Source of the DNA: Cladophialophora immunda
Lineage: Eukaryota > Ascomycota > Eurotiomycetes > Chaetothyriales > Herpotrichiellaceae
DNA: 64,000 nucleotides
Direction: 5' to 3'
Assembly (NCBI RefSeq): GCF_000835495.1
Contig: NW_015622546.1
Coordinates: 2,048,883-2,112,882 of the forward strand
Positions 1 to 8,947 of this stretch are shown piece after piece. The notes beneath the pieces are model-generated. The model ran no database searches. It saw nothing but the letters and a program-made list of their open reading frames with translations, and was not told where the DNA came from. The translations under genes were made by a program, and so were the position numbers. Every line of letters begins with the position of its first letter. Within the stretch, counting starts at the first letter, position 1.

Positions 1-245
1 TCAGCCAGAACAGCGAGAGATGCTGGCGCTTCTCCAAGAAGGTCGATGTCGGGCTGGTCTATGTCAACAACTACTTCCGGAACATCCTTGGGGTGCCATT
101 CGGAGGCGCCAAAGAGACCGGATACGGCCGGGAGCATAGCATTGACACGTTGAAGGAGTGGTGTCGCGCCAAGGTCATCAACCAGCCGAGCGGATTCGGA
201 GAGATCCCAAGCTGGAGGGCAGTCAAGGAGGTATACGGGGCCTGA
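1..245 (+). CDS. Aldehyde dehydrogenase, C-terminal fragment
   Basis: Only the last 80 codons are in the window, ending at TGA 243-245; the 5' part lies to the left. The frame reads a typical ALDH-superfamily C-terminus: a VDVGLVYVNNYFRN stretch followed by GVPFGGAKETGYGREHS and a final helix ending in KEVYGA. The 'vNNY...pFGG.K.SG.GrE' block lines the substrate and oligomerisation region and is diagnostic of NAD(P)-dependent aldehyde dehydrogenases, which oxidise aldehydes to carboxylic acids. The active-site Cys and the nucleotide-binding residues are outside the window, so substrate and compartment cannot be told. It converges on the SDR gene that follows. The family is sure; the subfamily is not. 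Confidence 0.88.
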   Translation, partial: SQNSERCWRFSKKVDVGLVYVNNYFRNILGVPFGGAKETGYGREHSIDTLKEWCRAKVINQPSGFGEIPSWRAVKEVYGA

Positions 246-578
246 ATCAAGGTCTGGATCGCACGACAGCCTTCCGACAAGAGTCTGGTCTCTTCCAATG
301 AAGACACAAATGACAACGAAGCAGGGTGGTAAAATATCATTGGGGACGAAGTATTCACGCCCTTCGCCGTAGCGATATTGACAGAATGCTAAATAGACAG
401 CCAATCGGCTTTCTCTTATTTAGGGGGTAATAGCTAGCTAGTGGTGTTTTAATTCCCTAGCACGAATAGCGCCTTGGCACGATAACTTTCTCTCAAAATG
501 CAACTCGCAGCAAAGCCTTTGCTTCTCCTTATAACTTTGGGCTTGGACCTCTCAGCTGAGCAGTGGCGAGTGACCAAC
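246..578. other. Convergent intergenic gap
   Basis: These 333 bp hold the 3' flanks of the aldehyde dehydrogenase (+) and the SDR gene (-). A short TAGC repeat (about 431-441) is the only structure I see, and there is no ORF worth calling. Confidence 0.6.
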
Positions 579-1625
579 TCAATACTCGAATTTCTGTCCG
601 ACCAGCTTCTCGCTCAACTCCCACAATCGCTCCGCCGATTTCGGATCCTGTGCCCACGCAGGAGCCTGCGCGATCTGTCCGTCGCTCAAGTAGATCCCGC
701 TCCCGTCCTTGAGGTTGGCCGGGCCGAGGGTGTCGTCCAGTCCCGCGACCAAGGACGTGGCGGTGCCCTGGTCGATGCTCTTGAACTCGGACTTGAACTT
801 CTCGACGATCGCTGCGAGGGCGGCGGGGTCGTAGTGGCGGCTCAGCTCCGTCAAGATCGCGCCGGGGTGCAGGGCAAAACACAGGATGCCGTACTTCTCA
901 TAGAGACGGGAGAGCAGTCCGAGCGCGAACAGCACGTTGGCCGACTTGGACTGGCCGTAAGCCACGGTGGCGTTGTACTTCTCGTTGAGCTCGACCGGTC
1001 GGCCTGTGGTCGCCAGTGCGGCATAATCGGGTTGTTCGTCCTTGGGCAAGCTTCCCATTTCCTTGTCGAAGTTGATGTCGGAGAAACGGACAGGGCTGTA
1101 GGCCACGCCGCGAGAAGAGACGTTGACGATACGCGTGCTGCCCTTGGGGTTGGACTTTGCGGCCGCCAGGATCTTGGGCATGAGCAGGTTCGTGAAGAGG
1201 AAGTGACCGATGTGGTTGGTTGCAAATTGCAATTCGATCCCTTCGGGGCTGAGCTGTCGTTCAGGAATGCTCATGACGGCGGCGTTGTTGAACATGATGT
1301 CGATCTTCTCGACCTGTGCGTTCGAGAGGATGGAAGACGCTGCGCTGCGGCAGGACTGCTGAGACGAGAGGTCCAGCGGGACGGCAATGTACGTCGTGCC
1401 TGGCGACTTTGCGCGCGCCTCGTCGATGATCTCTTGGATCTTGGACGGCGTTCGGCTTGCCAGGATGAGGGTCTTGGGTGCATGGACGCTGAGGGTCTCA
1501 ACCAACTTTCCCCCAAGCCCGCCCTTGTTGACCCCGGTGATCACAATGGTCTTGCCCTTGATGGCCGGTGCAAACATCTCCGCCACAGATGTCCCCGTTG
1601 TCGAAAAGCCAAAAGGGCGCGCCAT
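579..1625 (-). CDS. Short-chain dehydrogenase/reductase (SDR)
   Basis: Single-exon protein of 348 aa. It has the classical Rossmann SDR layout: cofactor motif TGVNKGGLGG at residues 30-39, an NNAA motif at 113-116 (usual form NNAG), the conserved Ser strand VNVSSRG near 170, the catalytic YGQSK (YxxxK) at 223-227 and HPG at 253-255. The family does NAD(P)H-dependent oxidation or reduction of alcohols and carbonyls; the substrate cannot be predicted. The open frame continues 50 codons upstream to another Met, but MARPFGFSTT at 1625 fits the usual N-terminal length and is chosen. A TATATAAAG-like element at 1810-1818 on this strand is a possible core promoter. The opposite strand is open for 447 codons; this is a shadow of the biased codon use. 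Confidence 0.9.
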   Translation of the reverse strand: MARPFGFSTTGTSVAEMFAPAIKGKTIVITGVNKGGLGGKLVETLSVHAPKTLILASRTPSKIQEIIDEARAKSPGTTYIAVPLDLSSQQSCRSAASSILSNAQVEKIDIMFNNAAVMSIPERQLSPEGIELQFATNHIGHFLFTNLLMPKILAAAKSNPKGSTRIVNVSSRGVAYSPVRFSDINFDKEMGSLPKDEQPDYAALATTGRPVELNEKYNATVAYGQSKSANVLFALGLLSRLYEKYGILCFALHPGAILTELSRHYDPAALAAIVEKFKSEFKSIDQGTATSLVAGLDDTLGPANLKDGSGIYLSDGQIAQAPAWAQDPKSAERLWELSEKLVGQKFEY

Positions 1626-2488
1626 GTTGCTGTTTGTTCTGCTGGAACCGAGTCTTCTCCGTTGAATCGCTTGTACAGTGAGTTTCTTTGGCTTTGGGTG
1701 AATGCTGGACTCGCACGACGGCCTGATCTCGATTCGACGCAAGACTTTACAAACCCTGCTGTAGAAACAATCCATTCCGTTCCTCTCCTCCAGCCCAGAG
1801 ACACGTTCTCTTTATATACGAGTTACCTTGCTCCCTTCTGATACATGTGTACCGAGTCACTCGTACGAGCTCGCCGAAATGTGGATACAAAGAACAAGGC
1901 TGAGACGTCCTCCAATGGTTGTCAGGGCCGGAGTTTAGCTCCTCGATTACCTCCGGGCGCGAATGGACATAAATCCGAGGTTTCATGGCGGTTAAAATCC
2001 AGAGGCGTGTCATATACTTGCATTAGAACGGGGGCCGAGGCAGGCTGAGAGGCTGGGGGATGGTCTCTTTTGTGAGCCGAAAGTGCGAGATTGGTCGTAT
2101 ATTCCATATTAGGAAAGTGCATCTGAATAAATCAGTGGGACAAGCCGTATAGAACATGGACCGGGCTCTGGTCTGGGAAATGTGCCATTTTATCTGCATA
2201 TTCTGCACAAGGGAAATGTCACGACCCGACACCGTCGCTAATCGAGGACCAAGAAACCTGTCGATCGGTGTGCTGTCCTCTGGTCCTCGCCCATAGTGAG
2301 ACGTCTGGAAGTTTCATTGCGCCCTTCCCAAGCGAAAAGTGGGACGGACTGGTCAGAGGCACCGTCACCGAAAATTGCCCGTTTCCCCTTTACGAACCTC
2401 CCCAAAATCCGCAGACTATGGATAAAGATGGCATGAAGTCCCCCAGTTTCGTTTCTTACTTACTGCACCATCATCCAGGCTCATCTTC
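1626..2488. promoter_or_regulatory. Upstream region of the SDR gene
   Basis: This 863-bp spacer lies between the SDR start and the 3' end of the hydroquinone reductase, both on the minus strand. It contains the TATA-like element at 1810-1818 and otherwise only short unsupported ORFs. Confidence 0.45.
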
Positions 2489-3663
2489 TTACTCATCCAA
2501 GCCCAAAATATCTGGCACCGGCCCCTCGGGAACAATGCCGCTCGGATTCAGCATGGTCAGACTCGTGAAGTAGTGGCCTTTGATATGTTCAAAGCTAGTG
2601 GTCTTCCCAAAGGCCTCGACGTTCCAGTACAGATGCTTCACCCAGCGATGGATGTACGGGTAATGGGTGCGGATCATGGCGCGGTTCGTCTTGAACAGGG
2701 CGACATAGACCGGGTCGAAGCGGATGATGGTCACGTAAAGGCGGATGTCGGCTTCCGTGATGAATGCCCCAAAGTAATAGGGGCCGTCTTTGGATGCGGA
2801 AGAGAGCTGCTGTTCAACTTTGTCCAACGAGGCGAAGAGCGCGGTCACGGCGTCGTGGTATGCGGCTTGCGTTTGGGCGAGGCCGCATTTGCTACGGTTG
2901 AGAGTCTGCATCAGTGCTTTGATCTCGGATCTTTGTCGCGCGAGAAGAAAGGATCAGAGCATGGATGGACAGGGTGAAAGCAAGAGCCAACTCACTAGAC
3001 GCCGTTGTTGATATTATCGTAAGTCCATCCGTTGACCTCGTCAATCTCCCCCCTCAACTCTCGAGGATAAAGGTCGACCTTTCTCTTCTCCTCAGACAAG
3101 AGCCCATCGAACTCCGTGTACAACATGCGGATAATCTCACTGCTCTCGTTGCTCACGATAGACTCCGTCTTCTTATCCCAGAGCACAGGAACTGTGAACC
3201 GGCCCGTGTAATTGGGATCAGCACGGTAGTAGAGCTCCTTCAGACGTTTGAATTCTGGGTGCAGAGGGTCCGGGGTCACGTCTTCCATTGGCAAGGATTC
3301 ATCGGGGCCAACAAAGCGCCAGCTGTCGACGATGGACATGTGGAAGTGGACTGAAGTGACGGAAATGATGGACTCAAGCCCCTTGAGCTTCCGGATGATC
3401 AAGGTCCTATGGGCCCATGGACATGCGTACGAGACATAGAGATGATATCTTCCCTTTTCAGGAGGAAACCTCGAGCCTGGTTCGCTAGAGATCCAGTTGC
3501 GGAACCGAGATACCGGTCTTTGCAATTCGCCCTTCTCATTGAACAGCTTGGCTGGCAGAGGATTCTCTTTTGTGCTCTTTGGAGCCAGAGATCTCCGTTA
3601 GCATGTTCTCCCAGACTCCTTCACGTCGTTTCGCAACCGACTCCGACATACCTGGATAGACAT
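2489..3663 (-). CDS. ECM4: Glutathionyl-hydroquinone reductase (Xi-class GST, Ecm4/Gto-like)
   Basis: This enzyme uses glutathione to release hydroquinones from glutathionyl-hydroquinones. Exon 2996-3546 carries the N-terminal thioredoxin fold, with FRNWISSEPGSRFPPEKGRY and the Xi-class active site SYACPWAHRTL (catalytic Cys). Exon 2489-2891 carries the all-helical domain. They join over an intron at 2892-2995 (GTGAGT...GTAG), giving NNGVYKCGLAQTQ exactly as the family requires. The main frame has no ATG before an upstream stop. I therefore propose a 12-nt first exon at 3652-3663 (ATG TCT ATC CAG, then donor GTATGT) spliced to an AAG acceptor before 3546. This gives 966 nt, or 321 aa, close to the family's usual length. 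A nearby CAG acceptor would be out of frame, so the 5' end is the uncertain part. Confidence 0.85.
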
Positions 3664-4217
3664 GGCTTGGACTTTCAAGTCTGCTTGGGTTGACTCTCAG
3701 AATCGCAAACAGTTACCAAGTAAGTATCAACGCGGAACGTCGCCTCACTTATACCTGCTCGTGATCAAGGCCTAGCACAAGTAATCAGGGGCCATACCGT
3801 GTGGTAGAGTCTATATCAAGCATTGAGGCGGCAAGGTTGCCTACAATTCTCAAGTGCTTAGCGACAATCCGACGTCAGATCTGTTTAGCGAAAGTCTATG
3901 ACCGTCTTGCTACAATCAGGTCATATAAGTTTAGGCCAGGGTAACGACTTCATTGGCATCTTGGTCAGCCATTGTTAAGCATCTCCACAAATTGCTTCTC
4001 GCCCGACAAGCTCGGACGAAAGAATCAAATTGTCACGTGAAGCTCCTGCTTACCAGCGGGAGCTCTTGCAGTCAGCGATGGGCCAGAATAATGTGTGAGC
4101 TCTTGGTATGGGCTGCGATGTTCTCCAATCATGCTACGGCTCCTCGTAGGAGGCATGCGAAGCTGACCGTTCGAGATAGAGTGGCCGCCGGTTGATCAAA
4201 GACCACGCCAGCCTCAC
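3664..4217. promoter_or_regulatory. Upstream region of the hydroquinone reductase
   Basis: This 554-bp spacer lies between the reductase start and the GUP1 stop, both on the minus strand. I see no supported gene or RNA in it. Confidence 0.45.
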
Positions 4218-6261
4218 TCAACACTTCAGCTTGATTCCTTTTCTCTTTTCCTCTTCGCGATGTTCAAACATGACCTGAACTCCGACAAACAACGCGCAAC
4301 AGGCGCCAAGCATGAAGACCGCGCCTTGCCAGCTGCCAACAATGCCATTCACAAGTCCCATCAATCCATCCAAACCCACGGCAAAACCCACTAGGTTCGC
4401 TGCCATCATCATCAGAATATTGATGACCGCTCCGATCCCACAGATGACGCGGTATGTATTCGGACGGTTCTTCCATTTTGACGCCGGGAACGCCATCGTC
4501 GCAAGAACTTCCGGTAACACGAAGAGCACAACAAGCCAACCCCACAGCAGAAGTCGTAGTTGGATATCGTGCCACAAAGCCACGAAAGTGAAGACTGCGA
4601 GCATGTTGAGTATGCCGCGCACTTTGCCTGATCCCCCACCAGGCCCACCCCCCAGCGGCACGTAAACATAGCGAACCGTCCACCTGTTGAAGCTTCGGTG
4701 CCACGAGCGCCAAAAGCCAAAGGCAGAATAATTGTCGCTCATACAGCGAACCATGTTTTCTGGAGGATCGATACCATCCACCAAAGCCCAGAATCTGAAA
4801 AACCGCCAGGGGATCATCAACTTCAGCCAGATGTGGTGCAAATTAAAGTAAGCGAGCATACTGAGTTGAAATGGTGTATATGCAGACCAGTCCGGCGAGG
4901 CTTTCGATATGGCAACCATGTAAGCAGTGTGTATGAGAAATTCCATGCAAAACATTGTGATAAGAAGTCTAATGCCGTAGAGAGCTGTTCTTTTTGTCGT
5001 CACGGACGGTGGTCGATAGGTGGATTGGGAGATGTAATCATTGAAAGTCAGAATCGGACCAGCCAGATAAAGAGGCGGATATAATACATAGGCGAAGTAT
5101 GTGCGAAATGAGGTGTAGGCTGATGCCGGAGCCGGCATCTTGACTCGATCTCTTTCGGAGAGTGCAGAGGGATCGAGTTGCTTCTTCTTAACATTGTCAG
5201 TAACCGCACTTAAGGGTTAAGAGCATTCATCAACCATCCACAACATACCTCGATCGGGCTTCCTGCTCTCGAACGATCTAACGACCAGTAATAGTCGAAA
5301 TTGAAAGAAATCATTCGTAGCACAGTGATATTGAAAAGGACCTCCCAGCGCGGATTGAGCCCACCATAAGAATCCAAGAATTTGCCCCAATCGGCCGCAA
5401 CAGGGAAGAAAGGCACGAGAGCTTCGGCCATGACCGAGTATCGGTAGCCTTGGGCAAGTTCGTTGGCAAAGAGAATTGCGATATTGAAGATCCACGTGGC
5501 TACTGGGATCGTATCTCGTGGAAGAGCTGTGGCAATCTTGAAGTTGACGAAAAGAATGAGCAGGATTTTAAAGATTGAGTAGCCATTCAATGCAAGAATG
5601 TAGATCAATGCAGAGCCAAAGTCGAATGCGAGACGGTGTTGAAGCCGGGATTCGGCGGTCGACTGGCCATGAGGAGGCGAATTGGCACTGCCGTTGGAAG
5701 TCGGTGGATTTGGAAGTGTAAGACGTTCATAGGCCTTCCGAAGGAGAGGATGCAAAACAACTAGGGCTGCCAGATATGGGATATTGTCTCGAAAACCAGC
5801 ATATTGGCCATCGGAATTGTCCTGCCATCCAGATAAGCCGAGGAACCACATGCACTGGGTTGGGTTTCTCCCGACGTACCACTTTCCGACCAAATAACCA
5901 GCCTGGAGAGAGCAGATGCTCGTATTTGGAGTAGTTTGGGGAGTCAGCTATTGTTCAAGCCTGTCAAATCCACTGTCCTACTGCTTCAGTGCAAAGGTCT
6001 GAAATTCTTACGCTGCGAGACAGTGACTACAGCCCAGTACATCTGTGGGACGCAAAACAAGAAGACGACCAGATATACATAGAACTCGGCGGTTCCCCAT
6101 CGTGGGCGCGATGTTTCTGCGGATTGTGTCTTTCCATCTCTTACTGCCTGTTTGGAGGGCGTCTCGTTTATAGCCTTTAAGGGCGTAGGGGAGGAATTCG
6201 TAAACCGCGTGTCTAGAGTGTCAAGAGAGTACAGATCGCGGAGGGACGAAAGGATTGTCAT
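4218..6261 (-). CDS. GUP1: Gup1-like membrane-bound O-acyltransferase (MBOAT)
   Basis: Four exons: 6012-6261, 5880-5947 (68 nt), 5249-5821 and 4218-5186, together 1860 nt and 619 aa, the usual Gup1 size. Junctions are fixed by frame and by family sequence: the small exon supplies SPNYSKYEHLLSPGWLFGRK, and the next junction restores RKVDNSDGQYAGFRDNIPYL. The multi-span MBOAT core carries MSDNYSAFGFWRSWHRSFN and the catalytic-His block ALWHDIQLRLL. Gup1 is an ER acyltransferase that remodels the lipid of GPI anchors and affects wall integrity and morphology. That function is family knowledge, but it suits a neighbourhood that also encodes wall proteins. It shares a 486-bp divergent promoter with the SWC6 homologue. 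The donors are GTAAGA, GTACGT and GTATGT. The last acceptor could shift by 3 nt within an AAG AAG repeat. Confidence 0.93.
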
Positions 6262-6747
6262 ATCGATGTATGCATTCTGCAGTCCTCCCTGGGACGCTGT
6301 AGGGCTTCAAAAAGCTGAAGAATCGGGATTGTCTTGAAATGTGTCCTGGAGTTGCAGTCGCGGGTGCGCGTCGTGTCAAGAAAGTCACATCCGCAGGGGA
6401 AATTCTAGGCCAATGAAAACCCGAGAATGTCCCTGCACAGCAAGGAGGTCGATTTATCTCTTGGCAAGTATAGGCGCTAAGTGCCCCTCCACTTAACTAC
6501 GCATAACCAGCAGTTAGTTAAAGAGACCCCTATAACACCCCTCACGTAGGCTACCTAGCGAGCTAGGTAGAGGGCTATTTCTGCCTGACAAAGAATATTT
6601 TGGTCCCCACTATCTTGCACCTCGTACTTGGGCAAATAATTCCCTTGTCAGACAAAAACGATGCCGCGATGAATCCTGGTCACGAACTTCGCGATCTCGC
6701 GAATCTGTCACTTCATCCAACAACTTCCTCAGCTCCTCCACGCCCAC
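6262..6747. promoter_or_regulatory. Bidirectional promoter of GUP1 and SWC6
   Basis: This 486-bp region lies between two divergent starts. Its only clear structure is the perfect inverted repeat at 6551-6570 (entered separately). Confidence 0.6.
6551..6570. repeat. Perfect 9-bp inverted repeat
   Basis: Arms CTACCTAGC and GCTAGGTAG are separated by two bases (GA). It sits about 180 bp before the SWC6 start and 290 bp before the GUP1 start. It could be a dimeric regulator site or simply one of the CCTAGG-type palindromes common in fungal intergenic DNA. Confidence 0.75.
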
Positions 6748-7800
6748 ATGCCTTTGATAGAAGAACTACCAGTCACCAGCACTGCCCGTGCCTCACATGG
6801 CTGGACCTATGTCCCCGACAATGCAGCGCCCACCCCCACCGTCCAGCTGGGCTCCCGCAAACGCGGCCGCGACAGAGCGATAACACATGCAGCTGCACAT
6901 AAACTCTCGGCGAAGCAAGAAAAGGCCATCCAACAGCGGCTGAATGACTTGAACAAGGAAAACTACCGCGAAGTCAATATCCCGATACCGAAACGAGAGG
7001 GCGCGAAGGGGAAAGAGAGGAAGACCACACAAAATGTGAGGCGGATTCTCGCCTACAACAGGACATTCCAGCATTATCTTGCGGACGAGGAGGCAGGGGT
7101 GAACGTCTATGGAAGTGCTGCCAATGTACTTCCTGCCACAAGTGCGAAAGGACAATCGAGACAGGAGCAGACGCAGAAGACAGCGACGGATTCTAAGAGG
7201 CGCAACGACGCTTCTTCAACGACTGCCCAGAAAGGAGCTTCGCGCCGTCGAAGCTCGTTGAAACATGCTAAGACCATGCCTGCGAAGTCCACAGGAGGGG
7301 AGCGCGCCAACAATGTTGACGTGGAGATGCCTGATGCTCCTCCATCTACGAAACCCTCGGACCCGGCATCGCCAACAATGGCTGCTAAATCGCCTTCTTC
7401 ATCCCGAGATAGACAACAACCTTCCTCGCCGCCATCAGCTACTCAGCCGCGTCCTCCATCCTATGACCCAGCTCTCGACCGCGATCCGCTGCTTCGTACA
7501 TTGGATATTCCCAAAATGCCATCAGAACGCGTCATGCAGGCCCTCCTGTCCGAGCCACCGCTAAGTTACGTTGCCGCACGGGCAAAACCACTAGATGACA
7601 ACATCGAGGCCGATGGCGGGTTCGCCATGCGCACGGGTAACAACTCACTTATGGCCAAACCACAGCGCTGGTTTTGCTCAGTATGTGGCTACTGGGGCAA
7701 AGTGAGGTGTAAGTATGGATGTGGAGAGCGGGTGTGTGGGCTCTTAGATTGTTGGAAGGGCCACGAAGCGGTTTGTACGCTGGCGGCAACAGGCTACTGA
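6748..7800 (+). CDS. VPS71: HIT-type zinc-finger subunit of the SWR1 complex (Swc6/Vps71, ZNHIT1-like)
   Basis: Single-exon protein of 350 aa. The C-terminus is a complete zf-HIT module, with ligands C310, C313, C321, C325, C330, C335, H339 and C343 in the order expected for the interleaved fold. Before it comes a conserved segment at about 110-130 (RRILAYNRTFQHYLADEEAG) characteristic of the Swc6/Vps71 group, then a disordered Ser/Pro/Lys-rich linker at about 130-240. In yeast, Swc6 with Arp6 docks on the Swr1 ATPase and is needed for H2A.Z (Htz1) deposition. The protein is longer than human ZNHIT1, the extra length lying in the linker. The INO80-type HIT subunit is the main alternative, but the RILAYNRTFQHYL block favours Swc6. 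Confidence 0.85.
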   Translation: MPLIEELPVTSTARASHGWTYVPDNAAPTPTVQLGSRKRGRDRAITHAAAHKLSAKQEKAIQQRLNDLNKENYREVNIPIPKREGAKGKERKTTQNVRRILAYNRTFQHYLADEEAGVNVYGSAANVLPATSAKGQSRQEQTQKTATDSKRRNDASSTTAQKGASRRRSSLKHAKTMPAKSTGGERANNVDVEMPDAPPSTKPSDPASPTMAAKSPSSSRDRQQPSSPPSATQPRPPSYDPALDRDPLLRTLDIPKMPSERVMQALLSEPPLSYVAARAKPLDDNIEADGGFAMRTGNNSLMAKPQRWFCSVCGYWGKVRCKYGCGERVCGLLDCWKGHEAVCTLAATGY

Positions 7801-8947
7801 GTTGACGGGTCCTACCAGCGAGCCTCTCATCAATTGAGGTAGGTGTCAGACAGCACCGCCATCTCCACGCGGGGTACTTGTTCCTCGAAGAGTTTGCTCC
7901 CCAGCATTCACCCCCTTTCCGCCCTTGCTCACCATAGGTGGTCAAGATGCGGCAGCTGCATCTGCATCACTGTCGGCCACTCCATCTGGACAAGGGTATC
8001 CAGACTTCCTTGCGCATGCAACTTCAACCCCACACAGGAGCTTTTCTATCACAGAATTTGACTCTGCGTTATCTTCTCTCCATATGCTAGGTTGTCGGTA
8101 TGCTCGTGGGCGCTGTTGACCACTCCTCCAAGACAAGTTCCAGAACATACGAATCTCAACGACGATGCTCTCTCTAGCGAGATCTCAAGCCGGTTGCAAC
8201 AAACACATTCGCGGGACAAAAAGCCCCATGCCGGCCAAAGAGCAAATGAGCGTTTCGTGTCTGTTTGGATTGATCCAATCTTGAAAGCCTGAGCGAGTGC
8301 GGCGAGGCTGACGAAGCTCGAGTCGACGTCGTGCTCGGCTCGAAGGAAGGCCCAATTGCCTGCACAATGATGGTGTACGAACAGCTGCTGACGTGGTATT
8401 TGGTGTGATAATGCCATGTGTGAAAATACCGCCTTGAACCTCCTCTCCATCATGCCGCTAGGCAACCCCCTCGTAGCTACCATTGCCAGGTACATACAAC
8501 GTTGCATTATTTCCAACATCATTCGTTGCACGTATCATTCGTAGAGCGAGGTGCAGAGGGGGACTTTCACTCAGCTGGATCCTCAAGGGCCATCGGATCA
8601 TATGTCATACAACCAGCCTTGTTCATCGCAAAACAGCGTTTCGCTCAATCTACCATCCAACTCGCATAGCAACATTTCCTCGACGTATTTCATAACCCAA
8701 TAATCGTCCGTTTCTTCCTCCGTCCGGTCAGATTCTCCACAATGGGCGAAGGAAGCCTTCTGGACGGCAGGTCTTTTGAGGAAAGAACATCTGACGGAGG
8801 TAAATCCGGCGTCTCAATCTGTCGGTCTTGCATAATGCCGTGCTCCTTGCACTCCGTCTGTGTCCTTGGACGCTAGGAGATGGAAGGAATACCGTGTCCT
8901 CACCACTCCCGGATTCTCGGGCGTATTCGCTCAATGTCGAAAGTCAG
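7801..8947. other. Convergent intergenic gap
   Basis: These 1147 bp lie between the stops of the HIT-finger gene (+) and the WLM protease (-). A 160-codon minus-strand ORF at 8049-8531 shows no recognisable domain and is not called. Confidence 0.5.

Noticed and set aside
498..1841. 447-codon plus-strand ORF opposite the SDR gene
   Set aside because: It lies exactly antisense to a clear SDR with all motifs, its translation has no domain, and it arises from GC-rich codon use on the true strand.
1..3663. ALDH, SDR and GHR as a detoxification or biosynthetic cluster
   Set aside because: Three common redox genes side by side with no core synthase, transporter or pathway regulator among them are weak evidence for a cluster.
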